From Fictibacillus nanhaiensis (lineage in GTDB: Bacteria > Bacillota > Bacilli > Bacillales > Fictibacillaceae), in NCBI RefSeq assembly GCF_019801215.1, contig NZ_JAHVJO010000001.1, positions 868,001 through 932,000 on the forward strand: 64,000 nucleotides of DNA. The letters run 5' to 3'. The position numbers were made by a program, and so were the translations under genes. Numbering within the stretch: position 1 is the stretch's first letter; each line of letters starts with the position of its first letter. The notes under the pieces are model-generated. The model saw nothing but the letters and a program-made list of their open reading frames with translations. It made no database searches and had not been told where the DNA came from. Positions 26,969-36,236 of this stretch are shown piece after piece.

Positions 26969-28228
26969 TTAATCAAGGGCTGGTTTAAACTTACTTGAAG
27001 GTTTTTTATCTTTATTCCCCTTCTCTCCCCCGTCCTTTTCTTTTTCAGGCTTTATCGCAAAAAAGGCTGCAATTGCAGCTAGGACACTGACCCCTGCTGA
27101 TGTAAAAAAGACCATTTCATGTGAAGAACGCATTAATATAGCATAGATCGGCGGTCCTAAAGCTACCCCTACAAATCTCATGGAGCTATAGATAGATGTA
27201 ATCGTTCCTCTCGCTTCTTTTTCTATTCCCTCAGTAATTAAGGCATCTAAACTTGGTAGTGCCGCTCCAATCCCGATTCCAGCAATAAATAACGAGCCTA
27301 ACAAAAAATAGACGTTCTCTGTAAATGTGATTAAAAACACAGATCCACCTAATATAACCATTGATATAAAGGTACACCATTTCATAACGACTTTATTTTG
27401 TTTAATCCTTTTTCCTGCTATATAAGAGGAAATGGATAAAGCTAATAGCGGAACGGCTAAGACCAGCCCTTTCATGATGCCTTTAATACCGTATTTTTCT
27501 TCTAGGATCGTTGAGAGATAAAACAATATGCCGAAAAGAACAAACATAATTATTCCACCAATAAAAAAAATAGCCATCAGCCATCTGCCTTCATTATGAA
27601 ATATTTGTTTAATGTTCTTTAAGAATTCTTTAAATGGCTGCTTTTCTTGTTCCTTTTTTGGCACTTTTACCAAAAACATAACCAATATGATAGAAAGTAA
27701 ACTAAAAACAGGGATTAACCAAAAAGGTAAAAACCAAATAATCGTCGCTAAAAACGCCCCTAAAATGGGACTTATAACCTTCCCTATCGTGTTAGAGGTC
27801 TCAATAAGACCAAGTCCGGAACTAACTTCTTCCTCATTATTAAACATATCCCCTACAAGAGGCAGAACAACAGGTGCAGCTCCTGATGAACCTACCCCTT
27901 GTAGAAATCTTCCAACAAGAATAATCATAAAGGCGTTATCAGCTTGCCAAGCTGCCCAACCTGATATCAATCCACCTATCCCAGCAATGAAAAGACTTGG
28001 TATAATTACTTTTTTTCGGCCAAATCGATCTGAAAGGTAGCCGGCGATAGGTATTAATAAAATGGCGACAATGGAATACACCGTAATGATCATTGAAACT
28101 TGAAAAGAAGTAATATTAAGTTCCTTTTCAATTTCAGGAAGTACGGGTATAAGCATTGAATTCCCCAATGTCATGACAAGTGGAATTGATGCCAGTGCGA
28201 GTAGGTCCCACTTTTTCTTTGCTTCCAT
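26969..28228 (-). CDS. MFS drug-type exporter (DHA1 family)
   Basis: About 419 residues, 12 membrane helices. The start at 28228 follows GGAGG. Family marks are GYLSDRFGRKKVIIPSLF near residue 70 (motif A) and LGLIETSNTIGKVISPILGA near 150 (motif C, antiporter). The C-terminus is a charged tail. Likely a proton-coupled exporter; substrate unknown. Divergent from patA. Confidence 0.8.
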   Translation of the reverse strand: MEAKKKWDLLALASIPLVMTLGNSMLIPVLPEIEKELNITSFQVSMIITVYSIVAILLIPIAGYLSDRFGRKKVIIPSLFIAGIGGLISGWAAWQADNAFMIILVGRFLQGVGSSGAAPVVLPLVGDMFNNEEEVSSGLGLIETSNTIGKVISPILGAFLATIIWFLPFWLIPVFSLLSIILVMFLVKVPKKEQEKQPFKEFLKNIKQIFHNEGRWLMAIFFIGGIIMFVLFGILFYLSTILEEKYGIKGIMKGLVLAVPLLALSISSYIAGKRIKQNKVVMKWCTFISMVILGGSVFLITFTENVYFLLGSLFIAGIGIGAALPSLDALITEGIEKEARGTITSIYSSMRFVGVALGPPIYAILMRSSHEMVFFTSAGVSVLAAIAAFFAIKPEKEKDGGEKGNKDKKPSSKFKPALD

Positions 28229-28392
28229 AATTTCCTCCACAAGCGTACTATTACATTCTTTAGTATTGTATAAAGTAATCAAACCATACGGAGAAAATCC
28301 ACCCATTGACTGCAGAAAGCATTTAAAGCTACACTAAGTGGAAAAGTTCCCGTTCATATACACTCTAATGAAAGAAGAAAGGAAGTCATTCT

Positions 28393-29550
28393 TTGGAACA
28401 TTTATTGAACAGCCGAGCAAGATCCATTCAAATATCAGGTATTCGCAAATTTTTTAATGAAGTAGCGAAATACCCAAATGCAATCTCTCTTACACTTGGA
28501 CAACCCGATTTTCCAACTCCTATTCATGTTAAAGAAGCTGCGATTCAGGCAATACATAATAATCAAACGGTCTATTCACATAATGCGGGATATGAAGATT
28601 TAAGAAAAGCTGCTTGTACATATGTTTTTGAAAAATATGACTTACAATATGATTTTGCAGATGAAGTAATCGTAACAACTGGAGCAAGTGAAGCGATCGA
28701 TATTTCTTTAAGAGCTATTTTGTCGGAAGGCGATGAAGTATTACTTCCTTCACCCGTATATCCTGGATATGAACCCGTAATTACGTTATGCGGTGCGAAA
28801 CCTCTATATATCGATACAACAAGCACCGGATTCAAGGTCACTCCTGAACAGATCGAACAATCCATTACAAATAAAACAAAGGCCATCATACTTCCATTCC
28901 CTTCTAATCCTACAGGTGTAGTACTTGAAGATGCTGAATTAACAAGGCTTGCTGATTATTTGTGCAAAAAGGATATTTTTGTACTATCAGATGAAATATA
29001 TAGCGAACTTCGATATAACGGAGTGCACCGGTCAATCGCGTCATTTGAAGGGATGAGAGAAAAAACATTTGTCATTAACGGCCTCTCCAAATCACATAGC
29101 ATGACAGGTTGGAGGATCGGTTTATTGTTCGCACCGAAAGAAATTCTTCAACATGTCTTAAAAATACATCAATATAACGTGACTTGTGCCTCTACTATCT
29201 CTCAGGCTGCCGCCCTTGAAGCATTAGTAAATGGTAAGGATGATGCCCTTCCCATGGCCAGAGAGTATAAGAGACGATTAGATTATTGCTACGACAGACT
29301 TCAAAAGATGGGATTGAAGTTTGAAAAACCAAACGGAGCATTTTACCTTTTTATCAGCATTAAACAGTTCGGGTTAACTTCCTATGATTTTTCCTTAAAG
29401 CTTTTAAAGCAAGAAGGCGTTGCAGTTGTACCTGGTGATGCTTTCTCCTCTCTTGGAGAGGGTTATATTAGAATTTCTTATGCTGCTTCCCTTTCTCAGC
29501 TTGAGATCGGAATGAACAAAATTGAAAGTTTTATTAAAAGTATGACTTAA
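28393..29550 (+). CDS. patA: Aminotransferase PatA
   Basis: 385 residues, TTG start behind AGGAAG. Class I PLP aminotransferase very like Bacillus PatA from its first residues (MEHLLNSRARSIQISGIRKF, and GQPDFPTP near residue 37). The PLP lysine is in NGLSKSHSMTGWRIG near residue 233 and the carboxylate-binding arginine is near the end. It functions in lysine/diaminopimelate biosynthesis (N-acetyl-LL-diaminopimelate aminotransferase). It is followed by its own terminator and then by the MurE paralogue. Confidence 0.9.
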   Translation: MEHLLNSRARSIQISGIRKFFNEVAKYPNAISLTLGQPDFPTPIHVKEAAIQAIHNNQTVYSHNAGYEDLRKAACTYVFEKYDLQYDFADEVIVTTGASEAIDISLRAILSEGDEVLLPSPVYPGYEPVITLCGAKPLYIDTTSTGFKVTPEQIEQSITNKTKAIILPFPSNPTGVVLEDAELTRLADYLCKKDIFVLSDEIYSELRYNGVHRSIASFEGMREKTFVINGLSKSHSMTGWRIGLLFAPKEILQHVLKIHQYNVTCASTISQAAALEALVNGKDDALPMAREYKRRLDYCYDRLQKMGLKFEKPNGAFYLFISIKQFGLTSYDFSLKLLKQEGVAVVPGDAFSSLGEGYIRISYAASLSQLEIGMNKIESFIKSMT

Positions 29551-29575
29551 CTGCCCTAAACTGGGCAGTTTTTTC
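29549..29575 (+). terminator. Terminator after patA
   Basis: AACTGCCC / GGGCAGTT stem with a six-base loop, then TTTT. Confidence 0.85.
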
Positions 29576-29675
29576 GAATAGTTTACATAAATATATTACG
29601 GTTGATTGTAGTCCGTGCATAAGAAATACAATTTGCAAAACACTAAAAATACTTTAATTAAAGGATGACGTTTCC

Positions 29676-31127
29676 GTGAAGTTAAAAGCATTATTAAACC
29701 ACTTGCACATATCAGCCAAAATAGAAGAAGATCTAATGATTACCGGTATTACTTCTCATTCTAAAAAAGTAAAACCGGGTTATTTATTCTTTGCCATTTC
29801 TGGTGTGCAAAAAGATGGGCATCAATACATACAAGAAGCATTTCAGAATGGCGCTCTGGCAGTATTCGGTGAGTATCCAAATGCCCAAAACAATGATTTA
29901 TACTTTTATGCGGAAGATACGAAAAGGCTATTAAGTCGCGCTGCATCTTATTATTATGGAGAACCTTATAAAAAGCATAAGATGACAGGTATAACCGGAA
30001 CAAACGGTAAAACAACGACTTCCTTTTTGCTGCAGCACATTCTCGTATCACATGGAATCACTTCTTCTTTATTTGGCACGGTTCATCACTACATCAATTC
30101 CAGCATTATAAACAGCTCTCATACAACACCTGATCCAGTCACATTGCAAAAGATGTTAAACGAGAGTCAAGATGAAGCAGTTGTGATGGAAGTGAGTTCA
30201 CATGGACTGGAACAAAAAAGAATCGAAGGAATCACGTACGATCAAGCCATCTTTTTAAATTTAACGCATGACCACTTGGATTATCATGGAACGATGGAAT
30301 CGTACTTTCAGTGTAAAGCGAAGCTGTTTACTTATATAAAGCCTAAGGGCACAGCCATTATCTGCAGTGAGGGAACATATGGAAAGAGATTAATTACAGA
30401 CCTGTCTAGTAAAAATAATCTGCAAGTGTGGACATACGGGAAAAGAAAAACGGATCATTTTTATATTGAAGATGTTGGGAAAAACTTCTTTAACCTCGTT
30501 CATGAGACACTTCAAGTAACCGTACCACTTCCTTTACCAGGAGAATATAACGCAATGAATACAACAGCTGCTATTGCTGCAGCACTTGATTATGGTATTC
30601 CAATTAAGAGCTCTGTAGCGTACTTGAGCAGTTTTCATGGAATCCCTGGACGATTCGAAGAAATGATGCTTTTCAATGGAACAGAAGTCATCATCGACTA
30701 TGCCCATACGCCTGATGGTGTTCTTCAAGTTTTAGAAGCAGCTAGAAAAAAAGCAGAAAGTCGTCCGTTTTTCCATGTTTTTGGATTCAGAGGGAAAAGA
30801 GACCTTTCAAAAAGGACTGAAATGATCAGCCTTTCTTTAGAATACAGCGATCATACAATCCTAACTGTAGACGATCTAAATGGTATTACACAAGAACAGT
30901 TGATTGAAGAAACAAAAGAAGCGATTCCCGTTAGAGCCAATTCCCCAACAATAATTGCTGACAGGACCGAAGCCATATTTTACGCTTTAAAAAAGGCCCC
31001 TCCAAAAAGTGTTGTTATTATAACAGGTAAAGGCCCCGAGTCGTATAAAGAAACTTACCGATATGGAACAGATTCAGACTTATCAACAGTGGAATATTTT
31101 CAGTCTTTAAATCAAGCTGTTCTATAA
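29676..31127 (+). CDS. MurE-like Mur ligase paralogue
   Basis: 483 residues, GTG start behind AAGGATG. Mur ligase architecture: N-terminal UDP-binding domain, central ATPase with GTNGKTTTSFLLQHIL near residue 110 and the carbamylated lysine site YFQCKAKLF near 215, and C-terminal domain with HTPDGV near 345. Canonical MurE has DNPR for diaminopimelate binding; here the aligned position reads TVDDLNGIT near residue 407, and GKGHE is replaced by GKGPES near 453. Murein MurE is normally in the dcw cluster, which is not in this window. So this is probably a paralogue with a changed amino acid substrate. Confidence 0.75.
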   Translation: MKLKALLNHLHISAKIEEDLMITGITSHSKKVKPGYLFFAISGVQKDGHQYIQEAFQNGALAVFGEYPNAQNNDLYFYAEDTKRLLSRAASYYYGEPYKKHKMTGITGTNGKTTTSFLLQHILVSHGITSSLFGTVHHYINSSIINSSHTTPDPVTLQKMLNESQDEAVVMEVSSHGLEQKRIEGITYDQAIFLNLTHDHLDYHGTMESYFQCKAKLFTYIKPKGTAIICSEGTYGKRLITDLSSKNNLQVWTYGKRKTDHFYIEDVGKNFFNLVHETLQVTVPLPLPGEYNAMNTTAAIAAALDYGIPIKSSVAYLSSFHGIPGRFEEMMLFNGTEVIIDYAHTPDGVLQVLEAARKKAESRPFFHVFGFRGKRDLSKRTEMISLSLEYSDHTILTVDDLNGITQEQLIEETKEAIPVRANSPTIIADRTEAIFYALKKAPPKSVVIITGKGPESYKETYRYGTDSDLSTVEYFQSLNQAVL

Positions 31128-31169
31128 AAGAAGACAGCATCGCCAATCACTTAGGCGGTGCTGTCTTTT
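31127..31169. terminator. Bidirectional terminator between the MurE-like and dynA genes
   Basis: AAAAGACAGCATCGCC / GGCGGTGCTGTCTTTT stem with one G-T pair, serving two convergent genes. Confidence 0.88.
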
Positions 31170-31171
31170 GT

Positions 31172-34100
31172 TTATCCTTTTTTCAATTTGTTCAGGCATT
31201 CTTCTAATTCCGAAATTCGATTTTCAAGATTACCCGGTTTTTTAAGTTCTGCAAAATAGTGAACAACTTGTTTGGACAATTCCGTTCTTGAGTAATCTAT
31301 GACTTCCTTAGCAAGGTTCTCATAATGATCATTAAGAACTTTATTTACATCTTCCATCCACATTTCCACTTCGGACTCCACCCTTTTAGAAAGGTCATTC
31401 TTTAAATCGTTTGATCCACCTTGTTCAAAAAATTGTTTAGCATTCTTGAAATAAGATGCCCAGACTTTAATATCTGTACCAGCTCTTTCGTCAAAACGTG
31501 AAGGAATTATAGGAGTATGATAAAGATTTTTGTGATTGTTAGGTTGATTGAGACTTACTTGCTGTTCACTTGCTATCTCGATAAGACCCTCTTCTCTTTC
31601 TTTCATGCGAATTTGGATCCACTTGTCTAACCGCAGCGAACAGGCTCTATACTCTTGTTGAAGATCATGAGCCAGTTTTGCATATAGCTCTTTCATACTT
31701 TCAAGAAGCTCATTTTTAGAAGATTGAACGGCCGCTGGATGAATCGTCTCTTTATAAAAATCATGATAACGGATCAACACTCTTTGTTTAACATAATATA
31801 GAAGTTCTTTCATTTCTTGTTTTAACTGTTTCTTTGGTAAAGTGATTCGCTCGCTGCATGCAGCTAACAATACATCTTCCCTCTTTTCGACGGCCGATAA
31901 ATAGTCATCTTCTTGTTGAAGACGCATTCTCGTTTCATCCAGCATATGTTGGACAACATTTTGGGCATGACGCTGTGATGCTGCAGCCCTCAAGATCATC
32001 GTTTGCTCCAATTCATTCTCTAAATAATGAAACAAACTTTGAGTAAAGATATTAAATCCGCTGTTTACACGTTTTGATTCTATAAGCTCGTTTTTACTTG
32101 AAACAGGAAACAATCTTGGGTTCCGGATACCGAACGATTGGAGGTTGCTTTTAACATGATCTACAACCGCCATTTTGTCTTCTTCACTATTTGCAAGGTC
32201 AGCTGCATTAATCGAAAAGAACATCTTATCAGACTCGAAGGTGTCTTTTATTCTTCCTAATTGAATTAAAAACTCTCTGTCTGCATAAGAAAAGGCATGA
32301 TTAAAATAGGTGAGATAAATGATGATGTCTGCATGTTTCATATATTCAAAAGCAACATCCGTATGACGAGAATGTATCGAGTTCGCACCTGGTGTATCTA
32401 CTAGAACGAGTCCTTTCTCTGTTAATGGGCAACTATAATAGATCGTTATCTCTTTCACATAACAAGCTTTTGATTCTATTGCAGCATAGTTTCCGATTTC
32501 TGATAAATCGGTTGTGATCGATTGATTCACATGGTTTTTTGCCCACTGATACCCTTCTTTAAAAGCTTCTAAATGATTACTTACAACCTCTTTTTCTTCT
32601 AACAAGTTATTCATTATTACTGAAAGCTCATTACTATCAGATTGAATTAGAGGATTGATCTCACCTAAAATTTCTTCTTCCGTTTTCATCATGATAACCA
32701 CTGTACCATGTGGATGGGCTTCATCTGGTTTACATACTTTGTTTATAGCTGCCGTTGTCGGATTTGGTGAAGATGGCAGAATCGATTCTCCAAAGAGCGC
32801 ATTTGCAAAAGACGACTTTCCAGCAGAAAAAGCTCCGAACAGAACCATCGTAAATGAACGATTTTGCAGTCGGTTCGCCATTTCATTCAACTCATCTGCC
32901 ATATGGTAAAATCCTGATAAAGGCTTAAGCAATGACGCAGTCTTATAGAGTTTTTCAGTCTCTTTTTGAAGTGAAAGTACAGGTTTTGGAACATCTTTTT
33001 CTTTCTCGATTTCCTCTTGTATCTCATTTTGCGGATGAGCCATTTTGTTTTCATCTATATACATGTTTTTAAATTCTTCAATGGTAATTGGCTTATAGTG
33101 GGCCATGTACTTTTTTTCATACTTATCTACTGAATAGTCAAGAGTCGTATCTAGAGATACCACATGTAAAAGATCTGTTTTTTGTTGTTCCCAAACTAAC
33201 GCCTTTTCTTTTTCTTTCTTTAACCTATTGATCGTTTCATTCAATTCGGTCTCAATAGCCTCATTCGCTCGAAATTGCTGGTCTTGTTCATCGTTTAAGA
33301 GTGACATTGCCGCAGCCATACATTCGCTTATTTGTTTTCTAGCTAGCTTCTTCACTTCTCCCGCAATATTATCGCAATAATTGATCAGTCCTTGCCCTTG
33401 GGCTGATAGTCCGGATTGTACATGTGAATAAAGAATTTCTTCCTTAAGCTTTACAGGCTCCCAATGTGGCAGTTCGACTGAAAACTGTTTTTGCATATCG
33501 TTTATATAGTTTTCTGCATGCCAGTTAATATGAGCATCGATAGATTCTTGAAGTTTTTCTTGAAAAGTGGCTTTTCTTACAGTTCGCTCATTCTCCGTTT
33601 TTTGTTTTGAAAAAAGCAAACCTACTTTAAAATCTTTTTTTGCAGACTCAATAAATAAACCTGCTTTCTCTCTCGTTTCATAAGGCATGAGCTGAGCAGA
33701 TTCAACAATTTTAACAAAACCACTACGTAACGATTCTTCTCTTTCTTTTTTAGTAATCTCTGCTTGGTTTATTTGTGAAAGAAGGAATTGCTTTTCTTTT
33801 ACTAAATCTTCAAGCATTGTTGATATGTTTGAATGATGATTTTTATCTTCTTCTTCTTTTTCAATAAATTCTGTTACGAGATGGTTGATTTGCCGATTTG
33901 TTTCATCTAATAAAAGCTGGTCTTTATTCATCTCTATTTTTTTAAAATAAGCAATGAGTGCTGAAATATCATTATGAGGAAGAGAAGGATCTTTTACACT
34001 CGTAAAAAAAATCTGCTCTTTATTAATACCATAGGATCTAAAACTTTCGAAAACATTTTCTTTAAACGCTTTAAAAGTAAGCTCTTCATCTCGGTGTTTA

Positions 34101-34714
34101 TCGATCTGATTGACGATCAATCGGACCGTTTTCCCTTTTTCTAGCAATGATTGTATGAACGCTACATTTGTTTCTGAGAGAATATGGTTATAGTCCATGA
34201 CATAGAAAATGAGATCCGCTAAGTAAACCACATTCTCTGTTGCCTTTTTATGAGCTGGATCAGTTGAATCAATACCTGGAGTATCGTAAAAAGTAATATT
34301 CTGAGCATTTTCATCTGATTCGATATAAATTTCAATATTATTAACATGTTCACTGTCTTTACAAAGTGATTTAATTTCTTCTACATCATAGGGGTGAGGA
34401 AAAGTGATGACCTTTTTATTCTTCAAGGTAACTACTGCTCTCGGTTTCCCCTTTTTCATCTTTACAATATTAGCACTTGTTGGGATTGGGCTAGCAGGCA
34501 ATATCCCTGTATTGGAAAGAGTATTGATCAAACTTGATTTCCCTGCAGAAAAATGACCGCAAAACGCTATGGCATACTCTTCCTTTGCGACCTTCAGAAA
34601 CAGTTCACTCACCTGTTCTTCTTCATGCACGTTATTCCATTTATGAAACGCTTCACACAAAGCGATTAAGCGTTGTTTTTCAGTTCCTAATAATTTTTTT
34701 TCTGTTGATTTCAT
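31172..34714 (-). CDS. dynA: Dynamin-like GTPase DynA, two-headed fusion
   Basis: 1180 residues, the double-dynamin form typical of Bacillus DynA (YpbR). Head 1 has GHFSAGKSSLINTL near residue 54 and DTPGIDST near 145; head 2 has GAFSAGKSSFANALFG near 613 and DTPGAN near 770. Each is followed by long helical stalk regions. DynA tethers and fuses membranes and protects them against phages and pore formers. No partner gene in an operon. Full length and intact. Confidence 0.9.
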   Translation of the reverse strand: MKSTEKKLLGTEKQRLIALCEAFHKWNNVHEEEQVSELFLKVAKEEYAIAFCGHFSAGKSSLINTLSNTGILPASPIPTSANIVKMKKGKPRAVVTLKNKKVITFPHPYDVEEIKSLCKDSEHVNNIEIYIESDENAQNITFYDTPGIDSTDPAHKKATENVVYLADLIFYVMDYNHILSETNVAFIQSLLEKGKTVRLIVNQIDKHRDEELTFKAFKENVFESFRSYGINKEQIFFTSVKDPSLPHNDISALIAYFKKIEMNKDQLLLDETNRQINHLVTEFIEKEEEDKNHHSNISTMLEDLVKEKQFLLSQINQAEITKKEREESLRSGFVKIVESAQLMPYETREKAGLFIESAKKDFKVGLLFSKQKTENERTVRKATFQEKLQESIDAHINWHAENYINDMQKQFSVELPHWEPVKLKEEILYSHVQSGLSAQGQGLINYCDNIAGEVKKLARKQISECMAAAMSLLNDEQDQQFRANEAIETELNETINRLKKEKEKALVWEQQKTDLLHVVSLDTTLDYSVDKYEKKYMAHYKPITIEEFKNMYIDENKMAHPQNEIQEEIEKEKDVPKPVLSLQKETEKLYKTASLLKPLSGFYHMADELNEMANRLQNRSFTMVLFGAFSAGKSSFANALFGESILPSSPNPTTAAINKVCKPDEAHPHGTVVIMMKTEEEILGEINPLIQSDSNELSVIMNNLLEEKEVVSNHLEAFKEGYQWAKNHVNQSITTDLSEIGNYAAIESKACYVKEITIYYSCPLTEKGLVLVDTPGANSIHSRHTDVAFEYMKHADIIIYLTYFNHAFSYADREFLIQLGRIKDTFESDKMFFSINAADLANSEEDKMAVVDHVKSNLQSFGIRNPRLFPVSSKNELIESKRVNSGFNIFTQSLFHYLENELEQTMILRAAASQRHAQNVVQHMLDETRMRLQQEDDYLSAVEKREDVLLAACSERITLPKKQLKQEMKELLYYVKQRVLIRYHDFYKETIHPAAVQSSKNELLESMKELYAKLAHDLQQEYRACSLRLDKWIQIRMKEREEGLIEIASEQQVSLNQPNNHKNLYHTPIIPSRFDERAGTDIKVWASYFKNAKQFFEQGGSNDLKNDLSKRVESEVEMWMEDVNKVLNDHYENLAKEVIDYSRTELSKQVVHYFAELKKPGNLENRISELEECLNKLKKG

Positions 34715-34821
34715 CTTGATCCACCTGTCTAAAATCTAAACTATCTTTATTCACTTTACCATATATATGATAGCGATTTCATCTTTGTTTTACCAATTAA
34801 AAGTTGCCCTTTACCTAAAAC

Positions 34822-34848
34822 AAAAAACTGCAGAGTCATTCTGCAGCT
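34822..34848 (-). terminator. Terminator after the GNAT gene
   Basis: Minus-strand CTGCAGA / TCTGCAG stem followed by TTTTTTG. Confidence 0.8.
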
Positions 34849-34861
34849 TTGAATTTAACAA

Positions 34862-35398
34862 TCAATGAAAAAAATAAGCCATATAGATTTCATCTTCATA
34901 ACGCTTGTCTATGTATACTTGATCACGTTGCTTTCCTTCTATAATAAAACCTGCTTTAGAATAGACCATTGTCGCCTTTTCATTACCTGAGAAGACCGTA
35001 AGCCATAATTTATGTAAGTTATTCTTTTTACCCCATCTTAAGGTGTAGTTCATGACTTCTTTACCTATGCCTATCCCTTGACTGCTAGGGTGAATCCATG
35101 TTCTAAACACACCTGTATGCTTCTTCATTGCTAGTTCCCCTCTTAAAACTCGTGCGATACCCACAACCTTTCCCTCTCGTTCAACTGCTGTATACATGTT
35201 TCCGAGTCTTTTCACGTCATGGATAAACTGTATTTCTTCTTGCAATGAACGGGGTTCTTCCTTTTGAAGATATCGTCCTGCCTTTAAAATCGCCTCAACA
35301 TGTTTAATAATATCCTCTGCATCCTTTTCTTCTACCGGTCGTAATATGATTTCCTCTTCATTTTTTGCCTTGAACGAAAAAACTTCCCCACTATCCAA
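34862..35398 (-). CDS. GNAT N-acetyltransferase
   Basis: 178 residues, TTG start behind GGGAGGGAG. Acetyl-CoA binding is shown by IHPSSQGIGIGKEVMNYTLRWG near residue 105 and the C-terminal YSKAGFIIEGKQRDQVYID near 150. It resembles the RimJ/YhhY-type acetyltransferases. The acceptor is unknown. Confidence 0.8.
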   Translation of the reverse strand: MDSGEVFSFKAKNEEEIILRPVEEKDAEDIIKHVEAILKAGRYLQKEEPRSLQEEIQFIHDVKRLGNMYTAVEREGKVVGIARVLRGELAMKKHTGVFRTWIHPSSQGIGIGKEVMNYTLRWGKKNNLHKLWLTVFSGNEKATMVYSKAGFIIEGKQRDQVYIDKRYEDEIYMAYFFH

Positions 35399-35460
35399 CT
35401 ATGTCTCCCTCCCTTCATATTATTTTCTTATTATGTCTAAATGCACTTTCGGCATGCACG

Positions 35461-35958
35461 TTAAAAATAATGATGTTCGAGCTTTTCATTATTATGTTGA
35501 ATGGTTAATAGCCCATATGAAAATTGTTTTTGTCTTCTTTTATCTGTAGGTGAGCCCGGATTAAATAAAATCACGTCCTCTTCCTTTTCTAGATATGGAA
35601 TATGTGAATGTCCAAATACGATGAGATCTACAGATTCTTCCTTAAACGATCTCAATGCTCGCTCTGGTGTGGTTCTTCCTTTTCCAAGATGACCATGTAC
35701 AACCCCAATCTTTAAATGTTCTATCGTTATGATCAGATGTTCAGGCAGTTTTTCACCCCAGTCATCCTTATCTACATTACCCCTTACTCCGTGAACGGGT
35801 GCCCATTGCTTTAACTCGTCATAAACCGATTTTTCACTCCAATCTCCTGCATGAATGATGATATCCACACCTTCTTCGAGTACTTCTATGATGGGCAAAG
35901 GCCATTCTTTCTTCTTTTTTGGCATGTGAGTGTCGGCAATAATTAAAACTCTCTTCAA
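35461..35958 (-). CDS. YfcE-type metallophosphodiesterase (YsnB-like)
   Basis: 165 residues, TTG start behind GAGGTG. Binuclear metallophosphoesterase motifs: ADTHMP near residue 8, HAGDW near 36, RGNVD near 58, GHSHIP near 117 (the GNxD and GHTHxP set). Family members hydrolyse phosphodiesters such as bis-p-nitrophenyl phosphate in vitro. It lies 62 bases before the GNAT gene on the same strand and may be cotranscribed. Confidence 0.83.
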   Translation of the reverse strand: MKRVLIIADTHMPKKKKEWPLPIIEVLEEGVDIIIHAGDWSEKSVYDELKQWAPVHGVRGNVDKDDWGEKLPEHLIITIEHLKIGVVHGHLGKGRTTPERALRSFKEESVDLIVFGHSHIPYLEKEEDVILFNPGSPTDKRRQKQFSYGLLTIQHNNEKLEHHYF

Positions 35959-36009
35959 AGTCTACACCTCTTTTAAATGAAAAATATATGCTCTTTTCGT
36001 AACCTTAGT

Positions 36010-36136
36010 TGTTTTAGAAAGCAGCGGTGAGCCTCATATTCCGCAGGACAAGGAAGGCTTATGCACCATCACATCGCACGAAGAAAATGTGATTTTCATT
36101 TTCAAGGAGTCTCGCACCTTGCACTCCAATCAACTT
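36010..36136. repeat. Degenerate Bacillus-type intergenic repeat
   Basis: Contains GCGGTGAGCCTC, TTCCGCAGGA and AAGGAGTCTCGCACCTTGCA, blocks also found in order in the GC-rich element at 57117-57255. I read it as a diverged copy of the same intergenic repeat family, lying between the phosphodiesterase gene and the cshA terminator. Non-coding. Confidence 0.55.
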
Positions 36137-36185
36137 TTCAAAGATGAGAAAAAATCACCATAAGCAAAAATTTTTAAAACAGCCA

Positions 36186-36232
36186 AAAAAAAGCAAAAGG
36201 AAACCTATTGGTCTCCCCTTGCTTTTTATTTA
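36186..36232 (-). terminator. Terminator after cshA
   Basis: Long imperfect hairpin with AAAGCAAGGGGA / TCCTTTTGCTTT arms on the minus strand followed by TTTTT. Confidence 0.75.
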
Positions 36233-36236
36233 TTGT

